From Marisa cornuarietis (lineage: Eukaryota > Mollusca > Gastropoda > Architaenioglossa > Ampullariidae), in NCBI GenBank assembly GCA_004794655.1, contig SMMW01000003.1:17274501-17338500 (forward strand): DNA of 64,000 bases, given 5' to 3'. Below the pieces are notes generated by a model. It was given only the letters and a program-made list of their open reading frames with translations, was not told where the DNA came from and did no database searches. Below are positions 47,940 through 58,720 of the stretch, one piece after another. Position 1 is the first letter of the stretch, and the number at the start of each line of letters is the position of its first letter. The translations under genes and the position numbers were made by a program.

Positions 47940-48861
47940 CGCAGAGTGGGTGGGTTTCTTAGTGTTTTACGGCAGCGGCTGGATGTTTCATTCAGAAAGA
48001 CTAACTATTTGAATACTTCACTGCATTATATCAAATGATTACTGGTTACTGAGACGCTGAAACATTGGAAGACGACATTTATTTCTCTGAGGCATCAGAA
48101 GTCAGCCTCACTTTCACACAAACTGAAAAACAAGTAACTTTCTATCGGAGCCAAGAACGAAGACTTCTTTTGCTGACAGAAGAAAGTATAGTGACAGACA
48201 AGTAAAGAAAAGTCTCATGAGATTCACATCCAGCAAAGGACAAAAGCTCTGGTTAGTACTTAACTGTAGACCAGTACACCAACAGATTCAGAAATTTGGC
48301 AACGAACAATTTCTGCAAAGTCTGATGTAAAGGGTCAGATCTCGTTCTACGTGACAATGGCGAGAAAATATTTACAACAACGGACCCCACACATTTAGTA
48401 AGCGAGCAGCTTTTCAATGATCGCTACGAAGAGGGAAAAATCTTGAGAGCTGTCTACCCTCTTTTGCCTCCTGAATGCACGTGAGGGGACTACGGCTCTG
48501 TATGCAGGATGCATGATTTCTATTCATGCAACTGCCGCTGTTTAGAGCTAACAGGTCCTCGACATTGATTCGTCCACAAATTAAATTTTGGACAGAGAAG
48601 CAGGCAGGCACAAATACGCGGATTTTATAAATTTCTTGATACGCCTTGAAGGTAAAAGACACTAAATGTCAACTGTTAAGGCATCGAGCTTACAAACTCT
48701 TGTAAAGCACATTCATCTGTTTACTTCTATGTGAAGTCAAAACGATAGTTTAGATTTTAAGTATACTTTGCTAATTAAAATGTGTGTACCTCTTCCCTTT
48801 TCTGTCTCCCTTTGTCTTTCATACAAGCATATTCACTCTCATACACTCTCTCCTAACACAC

Positions 48862-48869
<8 letters not shown>
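47940..48869. other. Non-coding stretch
   Basis: No coding signal; the minus frame 48414-48662 has no motif. Confidence 0.5.

Positions 48870-48912
<43 letters not shown>
48870..48912. repeat. (CA)n microsatellite
   Basis: CA run preceded by CGCGCGC, with a second short CA run at 48951-48966. Confidence 0.95.
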
Positions 48913-48915
<3 letters not shown>

Positions 48916-48966
48916 AGCACATATACACTTCTTCATACACCTCCTCCCAACACACACACACACACA

Positions 48967-50431
48967 AGTGTGAGCGACCCTGCGGAAATTTCCAACTTTC
49001 GCATAATTTTCTTGTCTGTTCCCCTAAGGATTACATCTAAAAACTTCAGGGAAGGCACCGCTCTATTTTGCTTAAATATTTTCAATTTTGTGAATCGCTC
49101 AGGCTGGTAAAAATTGTTTGACACTTAACTCCTCACAGTTCGGGAATCTCTGTTGTTACCGTGATGTTTATTGATAAGTAAGAAACCTTGAACTGTTAGG
49201 ATTTAAAGTTAAGGGGGAAAATCGGTGAAGGATAAGCTATAACCTTTGGTTAAAATGGAAATCTCTAATGCTTCTCTTTCCATTCTTCACCAGGAGTGAG
49301 TCTAAGAGTGAGATAACATCGTTACGACACATATTTCATTACTCACATACAGTGTTAAATCTTTACCTGTTTCTGCAAAGCCTGTGGTACAACTTTTAAA
49401 TTGTCTATTTATTACATTAAATAAAGAATGAAGTGTTAGGGACAAAAGACGATCCAGTAATGACGACAGATGAATATTACCGCAAATCGAATCTTATCAA
49501 CACAGGGATGCCAGGACAGCTACTGCCGTCTATAGTCATCACTTTTATGGTCACTTTTATGGGCTTTTATGGGCTACTTTCTACTTGATGCGATGAACTG
49601 AACACAGCAATATGGAGCCATCATGCTCTGCAAAAGACTTCGAGGCAGGCTAGAGATCTATGGTTCATCACTAAACGATGTCTGTAAAGAGGTGTGATCA
49701 ATACCTATACAAACAGCAAGTATGAAACACTGAAACGGGTCCAACAATGTTTCAGACATTTCAGGGGAGTAACGCACCTAAGTGTGGGTAGAGTCTGTTG
49801 TAATAAGTAACGATAAGTGCAATCTGGAAAGATAAAGACAAGTAGTCAGCTATACTACCGATAAATATGAACAGCTCAACCCATCCTTTCGCGTCTAAGA
49901 TCCTTTCAATGCTTGTTAGCATGGTGTGCTCCCGCTCCCATGTTGTTGTCAAGCCGGTTAACCTCTTATGTACACAACTCACACACCGAACAACCACAGA
50001 TCATTATGTTTGGTACAAAAGTGTTGTCTACAGCAATTTAATATTAAAGCTGTTTCAGCTTCCAAGCTTGTTACAAATTATTGCTGATATAAAGTAGCGG
50101 AGGTGTGTTAAGTTCAAACATCTGTCATTATGTATGGTAAAAGTCGTGACTGCCGAAAACAAACTTTTTAAATATATACCGAGTCATTCGCTCCTCCATT
50201 CACCGAAATCCTTGTCATCATCACAACAAGCAAGCTTATTCAGTCCTCTTTAAAACGCTCTTTTCCAGTCCACTAAAACTACTAATCGAACGCTTACCTG
50301 AGAAAATCGGTCTCTTTGTTTGTTGACGTGACAGTCGATATTTCAGGAAAGAAAGTCTGCGGCTTAACAGGAAAGTGCAGGTATTGTCCGCTAACATCCT
50401 CTGGTCCGACGGTTGCAAGAATGCAGGCTGT
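48967..50431. other. Non-coding stretch
   Basis: No supported gene. The sequence is AT-rich until about 50280 and then becomes CpG-richer toward the candidate promoter. Confidence 0.5.
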
Positions 50432-50636
50432 CCAATCAGCAGCGGTCGCGTGTACGACGGAAAAGACACGCGCGCCTTACACTTGGTGCTTCGCCGCCAT
50501 TCAAACGTCCGCCACAAACATCGACCTTCCCATCGATGCCAGCAATGAGTGACGTCACTGCTAACCGCCTCGCGCCAAGAGGACAGAAGCTCGTTGCATT
50601 TTCCTGAACAGGAGCTCCACACAGTCCGCAAAGCTA
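50432..50636 (+). promoter_or_regulatory. Candidate CpG-rich promoter with CCAAT and CRE
   Basis: This short block stands out from its AT-rich surroundings by many CpG dinucleotides. It contains a CCAATCAG (50432-50439), the NF-Y type CCAAT box, a GCCGCCAT (50493-50500) of the YY1-like kind, and a perfect CRE palindrome TGACGTCA (50550-50557) about 80 bp before the ATG at 50637. No TATA box is seen, in keeping with a TATA-less housekeeping type promoter. The sites are seen in the sequence; promoter function is inferred. The opposite direction (minus strand) could also be served. Confidence 0.45.
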
Positions 50637-50771
50637 ATGGCCGCTACTTATTTTCCTGGTTACCTCCACGTTACCGAGGAAACGATTGCTGGCCTGGACT
50701 TGGAGTCACCATCAGCGAAAATCTTGGAATACATCACCGTGGTGAACGCGCAGACAGTTCAAAATGCAATA
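50637..50771 (+). CDS. Possible first coding exon downstream of CpG block
   Basis: The frame begins ATG with G at +4 and runs MAATYFPGYLHVTEETIAGL and on to a segment ILEYITVVNAQTVQNAI, which looks like genuine soluble protein. After about 50771 it turns into a T-rich, phenylalanine-coding run that is more likely an intron. A T-rich tract and TTTTACAG acceptor precede GTGGCGC at 50850, and a downstream segment WRLKPNEILTLLPILTKFVG could be a second exon, but simple joining of the two does not keep the frame with the donors I can see (GTGAAC at about 50745, GTCTGG at 50772). I do not recognise the family. The right limit is a guess. Confidence 0.3.
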
Positions 50772-52904
50772 GTCTGGGCTTTGTTTTGTTTTGTTTTTTG
50801 TTTTTTGTTCTATTTTTTTGCTACGTTGTAATTAAGGCATTGTTTTACAGGTGGCGCTTGAAACCTAATGAAATTCTCACCCTATTGCCGATCCTCACCA
50901 AATTTGTCGGGAACATTGCTTTCGATTATGGCTCGGTTGTGGGCTATGCTTTGTAACCGTAAGTTGCTTCTGGAGTAGGATTATTTTTCTTTTTTTCAGT
51001 GTCAGAGGTTATTGGCGGCTCCAAATGACACAAAACTACGCAGAAATTGCGACGTACCTCTTCTATGCACAGCAAACGTGGAAATCGTCGTAATTTTAGA
51101 CTAACTGATGAGACATTGAAAGAGAGGTGGTGGAAAGAAAGAAGGAAGCAAGGGGAAGCAAATCGCAGAAAGAGAGAGAGACAAAAAAAGAAAGGCAAGG
51201 GATGGGAGAGCGTTCAAGAGAGTTATGGTATGGATAGCACCACAATTTGGTTTTTTTTTTACTAGAAACAAATATACATTAATATATGCATATAACATAA
51301 GCCTTCTTCTTGTCTTTCATAGAGACTAAATGATCCAGTTAATCGCAAAGTAATTTATCCCTAACATTCCGTTCAGGACAACGCATTGATTAACGAACAG
51401 CTAAACAAATATTATGATCTTTGGGCAGAAAAAGACAATAAAAAATCTATTAGAACTGGAAGGTTCTAAACGTTTTGTCTTTACTGCCTGTATGCCATGT
51501 GATGCTACAGATTCCCTGGCAGCAAGTCAACGTAATGTCACCAGACTCCGCAATGCGCATGACTACTAACCAACAAAGGTGCACACACCGAGCTTGCGTG
51601 TTACCACTTGCCAAGCTGCAGTTGTCTAAGCATGGCTTCGGGACAAGCCACCACAGATTTTCACGATAACAGCAATCAAACGTGATTCGGACAGCCACGT
51701 GCGTAGAAAGGCCGTGTCCCTCTGGCCGTGCCAGTATACAGACCAGAAGCCAGATGCACGGGACGGCACTAAGCAGTCAACTAAGTTAAGTGTAAAATAC
51801 CAGCAGTTTAGTTAGATGCCGTAAGAGTAACCACCCAGATATCTCCTAGCGCCGTGATGCGCTCTGGCCCTCGGCGTGTTCGTGCAGCAGACATCGAAAT
51901 ATTGTGTCGACAACTGGATTTGAACTCCTGCTACTTGAGCTATCGTTCTATCCGACACGTGATGTCACGTGACCCCTGAACTCACCTCACGTAGTTTTGT
52001 GTTGCCTGAAGCTCAGTTTTACCTGCTATCCAGCGATTGTCGATGCTACAGGTATGCTTTACACGTCTACGTAATGAAAAGTCTCTCGCTCTGACATGCA
52101 ACACCTGGGGACATCTCGTTGGTCAAAGGTCACACGTTTTCGACCAAACTTTGTACACATTTGCTCTCTGACAGGACATACAAGAGTCGCTGGGTGCACT
52201 TGTCACAATTCGACTGTCGATGAAAAAAACAAAGAAAACAGAATTCGGAATACAAAGTCCTTGGTTAGGAAGACGTCAACATATTAACGCACTTCACTGT
52301 TTGAAAATCCAAGTACACTCACAAAGGAATGAAAAGGCGGGACCGAAGTTTCGCTACCTTCACATAATGTGCGCCTTTTTCTGTTTACTTTAACCATTTG
52401 CTGGCATAATGCATCAAACAACTTGAAAACAAGAAGCAAGGAGGAGATCAATCAGGCTGGATGTGTTCTCGCTGATTGCCGCTTCCCGGAACAGATCAAC
52501 GTGAGGGTTTAGCTAAATCAGACTTTAACATCATAAAACTGCAATGGTAATTTAAGAAGACAAAGCATACACCATTTTTAGGTTTTGTTAGTTTCTTGGT
52601 TAATACTGAACCGAAATACTTGACCTTTGGCATGAATTCTCTCGTATTTCTATGTAGCGGTGCGTAACGTCCGTTATAGATTTAATACTTATAAAGCTTA
52701 TTTTTAATCATTACTTCTTGAAAAATAAATAAAAAAATTTCAAGTTGTTAGGCTTTCCTTACAGCGCCATTCTTCCGTGCTTAAAATTTTAGGCATTTGC
52801 TGATGCAGGTAGTAAAATTTATTTTCTTAGACTTATACTAGCTGACGTGTCGTGGTCAGGGAGCATTGGTGTTCAAGGGAACTGAACAGATAAAGGGGCT
52901 GACA
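50772..52904. other. Stretch without a firm gene
   Basis: This contains the possible second exon at 50850-50956 described with the upstream exon. A purine-rich part lies at 51110-51210. At about 51895-51960, read on the minus strand, AGTTCAAATCC resembles a tRNA B-box with a weak A-box before it; it is possibly a SINE relic. Confidence 0.4.
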
Positions 52905-53230
52905 GGGACTGGCTACGCAGGTCTGTCCTAAGTGGCGTTAAGCAAGTCCTGATGGTGTGCTCAAGCCACTCCTTTATGTTTGCCAGTGCTTCTATTGCCC
53001 ACCGCTGCGTCGGTATGCCTCCAAGGTATGCCTCCAAGGTAACCTTGAAGGGCGTAATTAGCCAAAGTGTTATATCGGTTGGCCTCTTCTAACTCTTCTC
53101 TGTTGATGTATATCTCTAACTATACTGAGGTCGTCGAAATTATTCACGACTTCTGAGTTTTCATTGCTGGTCTCATACCATATGTCTCTGCCGCCAGATC
53201 AATGTCCTCGGTAATGGAAAGAGAGGTATA
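52905..53230 (-). pseudogene. Coding-like fragments, origin unknown
   Basis: On the minus strand an open stretch of about 60 codons without ATG (just right of 53080 down to about 52880) reads ITPFKVTLEAYLGGIPTQ and WAIEALANIKEWLEHTI. Further upstream at 53150-53215 another frame reads ITEDIDLAAETYGMRPAMKT, whose YGM..KT pattern faintly recalls a reverse-transcriptase segment. The frames are shifted relative to each other. A 13 bp direct duplication of TATGCCTCCAAGG sits at 53014-53039. This could be a decayed retroelement or a pseudogene; I cannot identify it. Confidence 0.25.
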
Positions 53231-54446
53231 GTTTTCATTAAGAGTTTATCGCATGATGTTCTTCAAGAACGGGTACGAGAATCATGAAAATAGAGTACGT
53301 TTCCTGTACAAAAATGTAAAAATCCTCAAACCTGTTTTGATGTCATTGATGTATACCATCCCTTAGTGACTTTAAGTGTGCAATGAGACTCAAAAGGCCA
53401 ACGATTATATGGCAGGAGTACTCGGAGGTATGGTAGGAGCGACAATAAGGACAGTGAGTGGCAACATACGCTTCCTGCATTGATCTACTGCAAAAGTTTT
53501 CTTTTTTCAAGGGAAACGTTTTGCTGTTTTTGCGCTCTCATCGCTCCCTAAGAAGGTGATGAGTGCTTTATCGACCATTTAACACCATGAAGATAAGCTC
53601 TTCGATCTTCCCTTATGTTAGCATCACAGCATCACATTACTCCTCTCGTCATGCGTAAAACCACAAAAGTTGTTTGAGAGTAAATCTGAGAGAAACATTC
53701 AACGTGAAAAAGGAGCGTAGACAGCTATTTTTCAAGACATTGGTAATAGATATCACTTCTTATCACAATTATAAGAGTTTTTCCTTCTGAAGTTGGTTGT
53801 CGTAATCTTACTTTATCAGTAAACGTATGATCAGATTTTTTGTGGTCCAGAGAAGGTTGCCAGAAACAGCCAAGCAAATCCAGTTCCAGAACATATTGCC
53901 AGCAGCATCCAATATTTTCTCAAACCAGTTTTTGTCACCTTAATTAAAAAAAGATGTAGCTTACGCCTGAGAAGCTGCCTTGATTAACATAACATGATTC
54001 CGATGTCAACTTGATTATAATAAAATAATTAAGATTTCAGCTGATTTAAGAAACGAACGTTGCTGTATTATTTCTCTCCATGCTCTATTCCTTCTCTCTT
54101 TTTTTCCGAGTTTGTCTGAAAGTCCAGATTTGAGGTCAAGAGGAACTTAAAACTTCATGGCATTGGATATAATAAATTTGAATGCCTTAGAAGCAAATAT
54201 AAAAAACATAACCGACAGAAGGTTTTGAAAAGACTTGGATCTTTCACAGAAGAAACCAATATGATGTGCTCCAAGTACTACGCGGTTTACTTCTAAGTTT
54301 CCTTCTACTGAGTGCCATCGGTTAAATAATGTCAGTTCAGACTATCCAAGAAAAGCAGCAAAAAAGCGACATTTAAGTGCTGGAACTATGGCAGTTTTTC
54401 TTGCCGCCTATACATCAAAAGACCAAAGAGTGCTGCCTACTGAGGG
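53231..54446. other. Non-coding stretch
   Basis: No coding or repeat structure was recognised. Confidence 0.5.
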
Positions 54447-54635
54447 ATGTTACGCATTCGATCCCGACAACATCATGAGATTTTTCGGGAACTCCTCGAA
54501 ACATGGATTTCCCATCGGGGCTTCATTGAGGATGCATTTATCGGTCTGTTTTTCAGCCCAGACTGTGGACTTCTGCAACTTGACAAACCAGACGAAATCA
54601 AAGCTTTGGTGGGAAACACTTGGAAGATCATCTAA
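54447..54635 (+). CDS. Unassigned short open frame, possible exon
   Basis: From an ATG directly behind an in-frame TGA, 62 codons read MLRIRSRQHHEIFRELLETW and continue through SHRGFIEDAFIGLFFSPDCG to LDKPDEIKALVGNTWKII, then stop. The pattern of charged and hydrophobic residues is unusually protein-like for this window. I do not recognise a family, and there is no evident promoter. It may be a real small exon, a pseudogene fragment or chance. Two other frames overlap it. Confidence 0.25.
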   Translation: MLRIRSRQHHEIFRELLETWISHRGFIEDAFIGLFFSPDCGLLQLDKPDEIKALVGNTWKII

Positions 54636-55162
54636 GCTGCAAGTGCCAAACGCGTCTGGCTTAAGTATAAGAAACTTTTGTTTCTGCAACTTGGTTTTAG
54701 AATCGAAAAGTTATGTAACCTAATAAAAAATTGTCAAGGGATCTATTTTAAACGGAAAAATACATTAGGAACTCGTGCAATTTATTGTCAAAAATGATTA
54801 AAAATATAATATTTTGTTATCCATCCGAAGCAGTCTAAAACTTGTTTGCGATGCAGACAATCACAGCTTAGGTAACGAGGCACCATAGTCTCTGCACCTG
54901 AGGAGAATCCATTTTCATTTTTTTATTACAACCCATGTATATGGAGTACAGCCCTAAATGTATTGTAATTCATTCTCCATGCATGAGAGTGCAACACAAA
55001 ATAGCAATTACATAAAAATGTCATCAGCAGTCTTATCAAAAATATGGTAAACTGCTTACAATGGATTTTGAACATATTTTACACACTATGAAAGCTGACT
55101 GTTGTTCGACAGTGTTTAGTTTGTGTTGTACTCACACATGGCTTCCTCTGTCTTTTACGCCG
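54636..55162. other. Non-coding stretch
   Basis: AT-rich without visible features. Confidence 0.5.
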
Positions 55163-55252
55163 TTACGTCAAAAATAGATATGTTAACATATTACGTCAAT
55201 TTATGACCTCACATATAGATCTTTTAACATATTACGTCAATTTATGACGTCA
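55163..55252. repeat. 41 bp tandem duplication with ACGTCA sites
   Basis: The run TTAACATATTACGTCAATTT occurs at 55183 and 55224, a 41 bp period with similar preceding ATAGAT motifs. Within 90 bp there are four ACGTCA motifs: GTTACGTCAA (55162), ATTACGTCAA (55190), ATTACGTCAA (55231) and the perfect palindrome TGACGTCA (55245-55252). CRE/ATF-type bZIP factors bind such sites. Regulatory use is inferred only. Confidence 0.7.
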
Positions 55253-56129
55253 TTTTACATGCTAAAACGTAATTGTTACAGGAAATCGAAGAAGGAGAAG
55301 GACGACAAGTCAAGGAGGCAGAAAGATATTTTTCGTTATTAGTTTTATGTGAAAATTACAATTACAGTTGATTGACGATGCCTCCGTTATCTCTATTGTC
55401 ACCTAGCCTACTGAGCTGCTAGTCTCGAGTTTGCTGATTGCCCGCATGAAGACAACGCCTCTTACAGCAGGAGCTAGAGAAAACCTATACCCTGCTCATC
55501 AGTTTAAAGAAGTCGTCGTTGTCATGCTTACTAGATAGGTTTTCAATTTGGTCGTACTTCACGTGCGCAATTCTCTTGTTTTACCTTCGGAGAGAAAAAT
55601 GAACCAATCAGATTGTGCTGAAAAAATGTGAACTGGTTTTTTTTTAACCATGTCAGCCGTTTCATGTTTCTGTACGGCAAAGTTGATTAAAAGTATTTTC
55701 TTCCTAAAGCTGGAAGCCTGAGACTGATTAGGTCCGCCTGGAACAGATTTCTGTGAGAGATATTTATTGAGATAATTTTACCTTTCTAATCTCTTTCTCA
55801 TCTTCAGCGGAAGTCCTCATCTTCAGCGGAATTCTACAGTTTGTTGTTCGTTCGGTACGATTTCTTATATATATATATATATCTTTCACCAAATCATAGT
55901 GGCAGAACCGCTAACCTTTCATAGACGCTATCCCCATCTTTGGAGTAAAATGATAAAAGTTACGAGTCAGAGACGGCGTCCAGACACAGACGCTCGCTTG
56001 TAGTTGAAGATATTCTCCACTAAGTACCTCACAGACAGGTCAGTACTCAAATTAACTGCTTTATACATTCGAGAGATTTCTCTCACACTGTAATTATTAC
56101 TTTAATGTGTATAAAAGAAAAAAATACGT
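55253..56129. other. Non-coding stretch
   Basis: A (TA)n run lies at about 55867-55881, and there is a 15 bp direct duplication of CATCTTCAGCGGAA at 55800-55830. No gene. Confidence 0.5.
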
Positions 56130-56836
56130 GGACACAAATGGAAAAAGGAACATTCCGATGAAAGATCGTCTGCGAAAGAAAACGTTGTCGAGAGCGAATG
56201 ATCGCAGTGGTCTTCAGAATCAACTAAATGTCTGAAGGAATGCATCAAATCATTTAGGCTTAGTAGTTAACTTTGATAAATCTAATGTTGTTGTATTTCG
56301 GAATGGGGGCTTTTTATCTGCTCACGAGAAATAGTTGTATGACCAGGTCTTATCTGTTGTTAATATGTACAAATATCTTGGTGTCTATCCATCGACTCGT
56401 CTGGCTCTTTTTTACACTTTATATGACATGGTTTCAAAGTACATCGATATCGCTATAAAAGTGATGTATCTCCCAGCAAGATAAGCTGCCCCCGATGCAA
56501 GCATGAGATTGAAGATGAAGTGCACGTGTTGTTTGACTGCCCTGCCTATGACAGCTATAGAATGAAAGTTGATGTTTTAAAATCTACAACACCATATAAA
56601 CAGGGCAAAGATGGAATCACGCAAGTCTTTACAGATAATTCGGAAACTACTATGAAACAAATCTCAAGATATTTGTATCAAGTATTCAAACATAGAAATG
56701 AAATGAGTACATTGTAAAAAAAAAAAACATAAAGAATTGTTAATATGCATGGATAATACTATTAGGAATATTGATGCTGTTCTATTTTCTGTAATATTCC
56801 CCTTGAAACAAACCAAAAGGTTTGCTCAATAAAGAA
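56130..56836 (+). pseudogene. Decayed LINE reverse transcriptase with CCHC-type end
   Basis: In shifting frames the plus strand shows GLVVNFDKSNVVVFRNGG (about 56255-56310; the usual GL.VN..KT.V.VF motif), VVNMYKYLGVYPSTRL (about 56355-56405; the YKYLGV motif) and, after an internal deletion, CPRCKHEIEDEVHVLFDCP (56490-56545), which is the C-terminal Cys-Cys-His-Cys motif found in several non-LTR reverse transcriptases. The last frame is open to a stop near 56717. The 3' untranslated part ends AATAAAGAA directly before the TTCG array. The catalytic palm motif is absent. Confidence 0.85.
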
Positions 56837-56912
56837 TTCGTTCGTTCGTTCGTTCGTTCGTTCGTTCGTTCGTTCGTTCGTTCGTTCGTTCGTTCGTTCG
56901 TTCGTTCGTTCG
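56837..56912. repeat. (TTCG)n array, 19 copies, at LINE 3' end
   Basis: A perfect 76 bp tetranucleotide array starts right after the LINE's AATAAAGAA. Non-LTR elements often end in short tandem repeats, so the array probably grew from the LINE tail. Confidence 0.93.
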
Positions 56913-58462
56913 TTCTATGACATGGTTAGAGCTGATGAGTGTCATCAACAGGTGACACAAGTTGTGCGGCTGCGTCAGCACGTTGCTGAATGAGAGACTG
57001 CAAGAGTCAGTATGTCAAGTCTTATTAAGAAAAAGTATTTAGAAGGGTCTAGAAGGAGTGTCTCAGATGTATACATCCGCGACGCCGACGTATGGAAAGT
57101 GGAGCTAGATAGAGTCAGCAAGAGATCGGTGTAGTTTGTCTTGAACACGCAAATTTCTAGATGACTGCATGAAATAATCATATGTCGAGTGAGCTGTTAA
57201 CATATCTATCGAGAAAGAAAAATCTGTTGAGACAGAAAAAGCCGTGTAGAGAAAGTTGTACTAAGAAATAAAACGATCCTGCAAGAGAGAGAAAAACGAA
57301 AAGGTGAGAGAAAAAAAGAGAGAAAAAAAACCTTTGAAGTTTTACTAGCGGGAGATAAACTTGTGGGTTTGCTGTAACATGATTTATCGCTACTGTCTTC
57401 ATCACCCTGACACTGAAACGCTGCGCATTTTTACTCGCGTCACAGCTACTTACTAATGGCGCGTAAACACATCGCTGGAAGGACCGCATTATGTTTTTGT
57501 TCTTTCTGCTCGCCTGCGCTCAGCCTCCTTCCTATTTCAAGGGATAGAGCTGCGAGCTTTGATGTGCGGGTACAGACTGTAATAAAACCGGAGGAAGCCC
57601 GACTCTTAACACACACATCTATTCACACCTTTACGCCCTCGCCCTGTCCTCCCAAGAAATGCGAATAATACGTCAACGAGGTGGCAGGAGTGGTCCTTGT
57701 CTACACTGCTGCATCATTTCACGATAATAACCTTGTGTATCATGAAGAGCAACCGCAACAAACTGATCTCAGAGTGACGAAAGCAAAATTCATAAATCAT
57801 AATGAACAAAAAATGAGAACTCTCGCATCAGCATTAATATTTAATAGTAGGAAATGTGTAGGCCTGACACTTGGTCTGCTAGAGTTTTTTTTTCACGTGA
57901 GATAAATTGCATTATTTTTACTTATGAACATACTGGCTGTAAAACATAAGCAGATGGCTTACAACAATATTCAGAGAACATTCGCTATCGTAAAATTCTG
58001 AGTAATATTGCTCAAAAATAAACTTCAGAAATTGTCCATTTTTATACATTTTTTCAAAGATAACCAGTAAAAGTAAATGTATAAAGTGAAAAATAAACCA
58101 GGGCATTTAATATACACTTACCTAAAATGGATCAAGAAGTGAATAACCTTTACCTTTTTCGTTTTACCTGTTCCGAGGCATTTTAATCTGTCTTTAGATA
58201 TTAGTATTTACAGGTGGTAAAGGCGTTTTATTTCTCTGCCCGTTAATTTGATTGGCTTGTCGACTCGCATTTTCCCCCATGACTCATACCCCTGCTATCT
58301 TTTGTTGATCGATTGAAACCATCTGCACATTAATTTTACTAAAAATCCATAGTTTAGGGAATGTCTGATTGACAGTTGGTAAGAAACGGGTGGTGGAGTA
58401 GAGAAACGATACATGGCTGATCTTCCCGGTGACATTCATCACTGCAGCAACAGAACCAGCCA
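56913..58462. other. Non-coding stretch
   Basis: No supported gene; the frames at 57178-57489 (minus) and 57456-57668 (plus) have no domain. A stray ATAACCTTTACCTTTTTC at 58142-58159 matches the SINE 3' end but nothing upstream of it aligns. Confidence 0.45.
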
Positions 58463-58720
58463 GTCAGAGAGAGAGAGAGAGACTCAGATGGACAGACAAA
58501 GAAAGAAAATTAACCCCCAAAAAATAAAGTAGAACGCACATAGAAAAAAAAAGAAAAACAAAAAAAGAACGAAAAAAAGACGAAAGGAGAGGTAGCAAGA
58601 AAAGAGAAATTAGGACAAGAAAAGAAAACAAAGAATGATAATTTTAAAAAAATGCAAGAAAGAGAAAGAAAAGAAGGAAAGAGGGAAAGAAACACCAAAC
58701 TACGCACTTATAAACAATCA
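58463..58720. repeat. Purine-rich tract
   Basis: A GAGAGA run and about 240 bp of almost pure A/G on the plus strand, with AAAGAAAA and GAAAGAAA motifs. Such homopurine tracts can form triplex DNA. The phenylalanine-serine-rich minus frame is an artefact. Confidence 0.8.

Noticed and set aside
50236..50631. Minus-strand 131-codon frame across the CpG-rich block
   Set aside because: Composition is arginine/serine-rich as expected from the antisense of a CpG-rich promoter; no motif.
58142..58160. Match to the SINE 3' end
   Set aside because: Only about 17 bases match and nothing upstream aligns, so it can be chance in AT-rich DNA.
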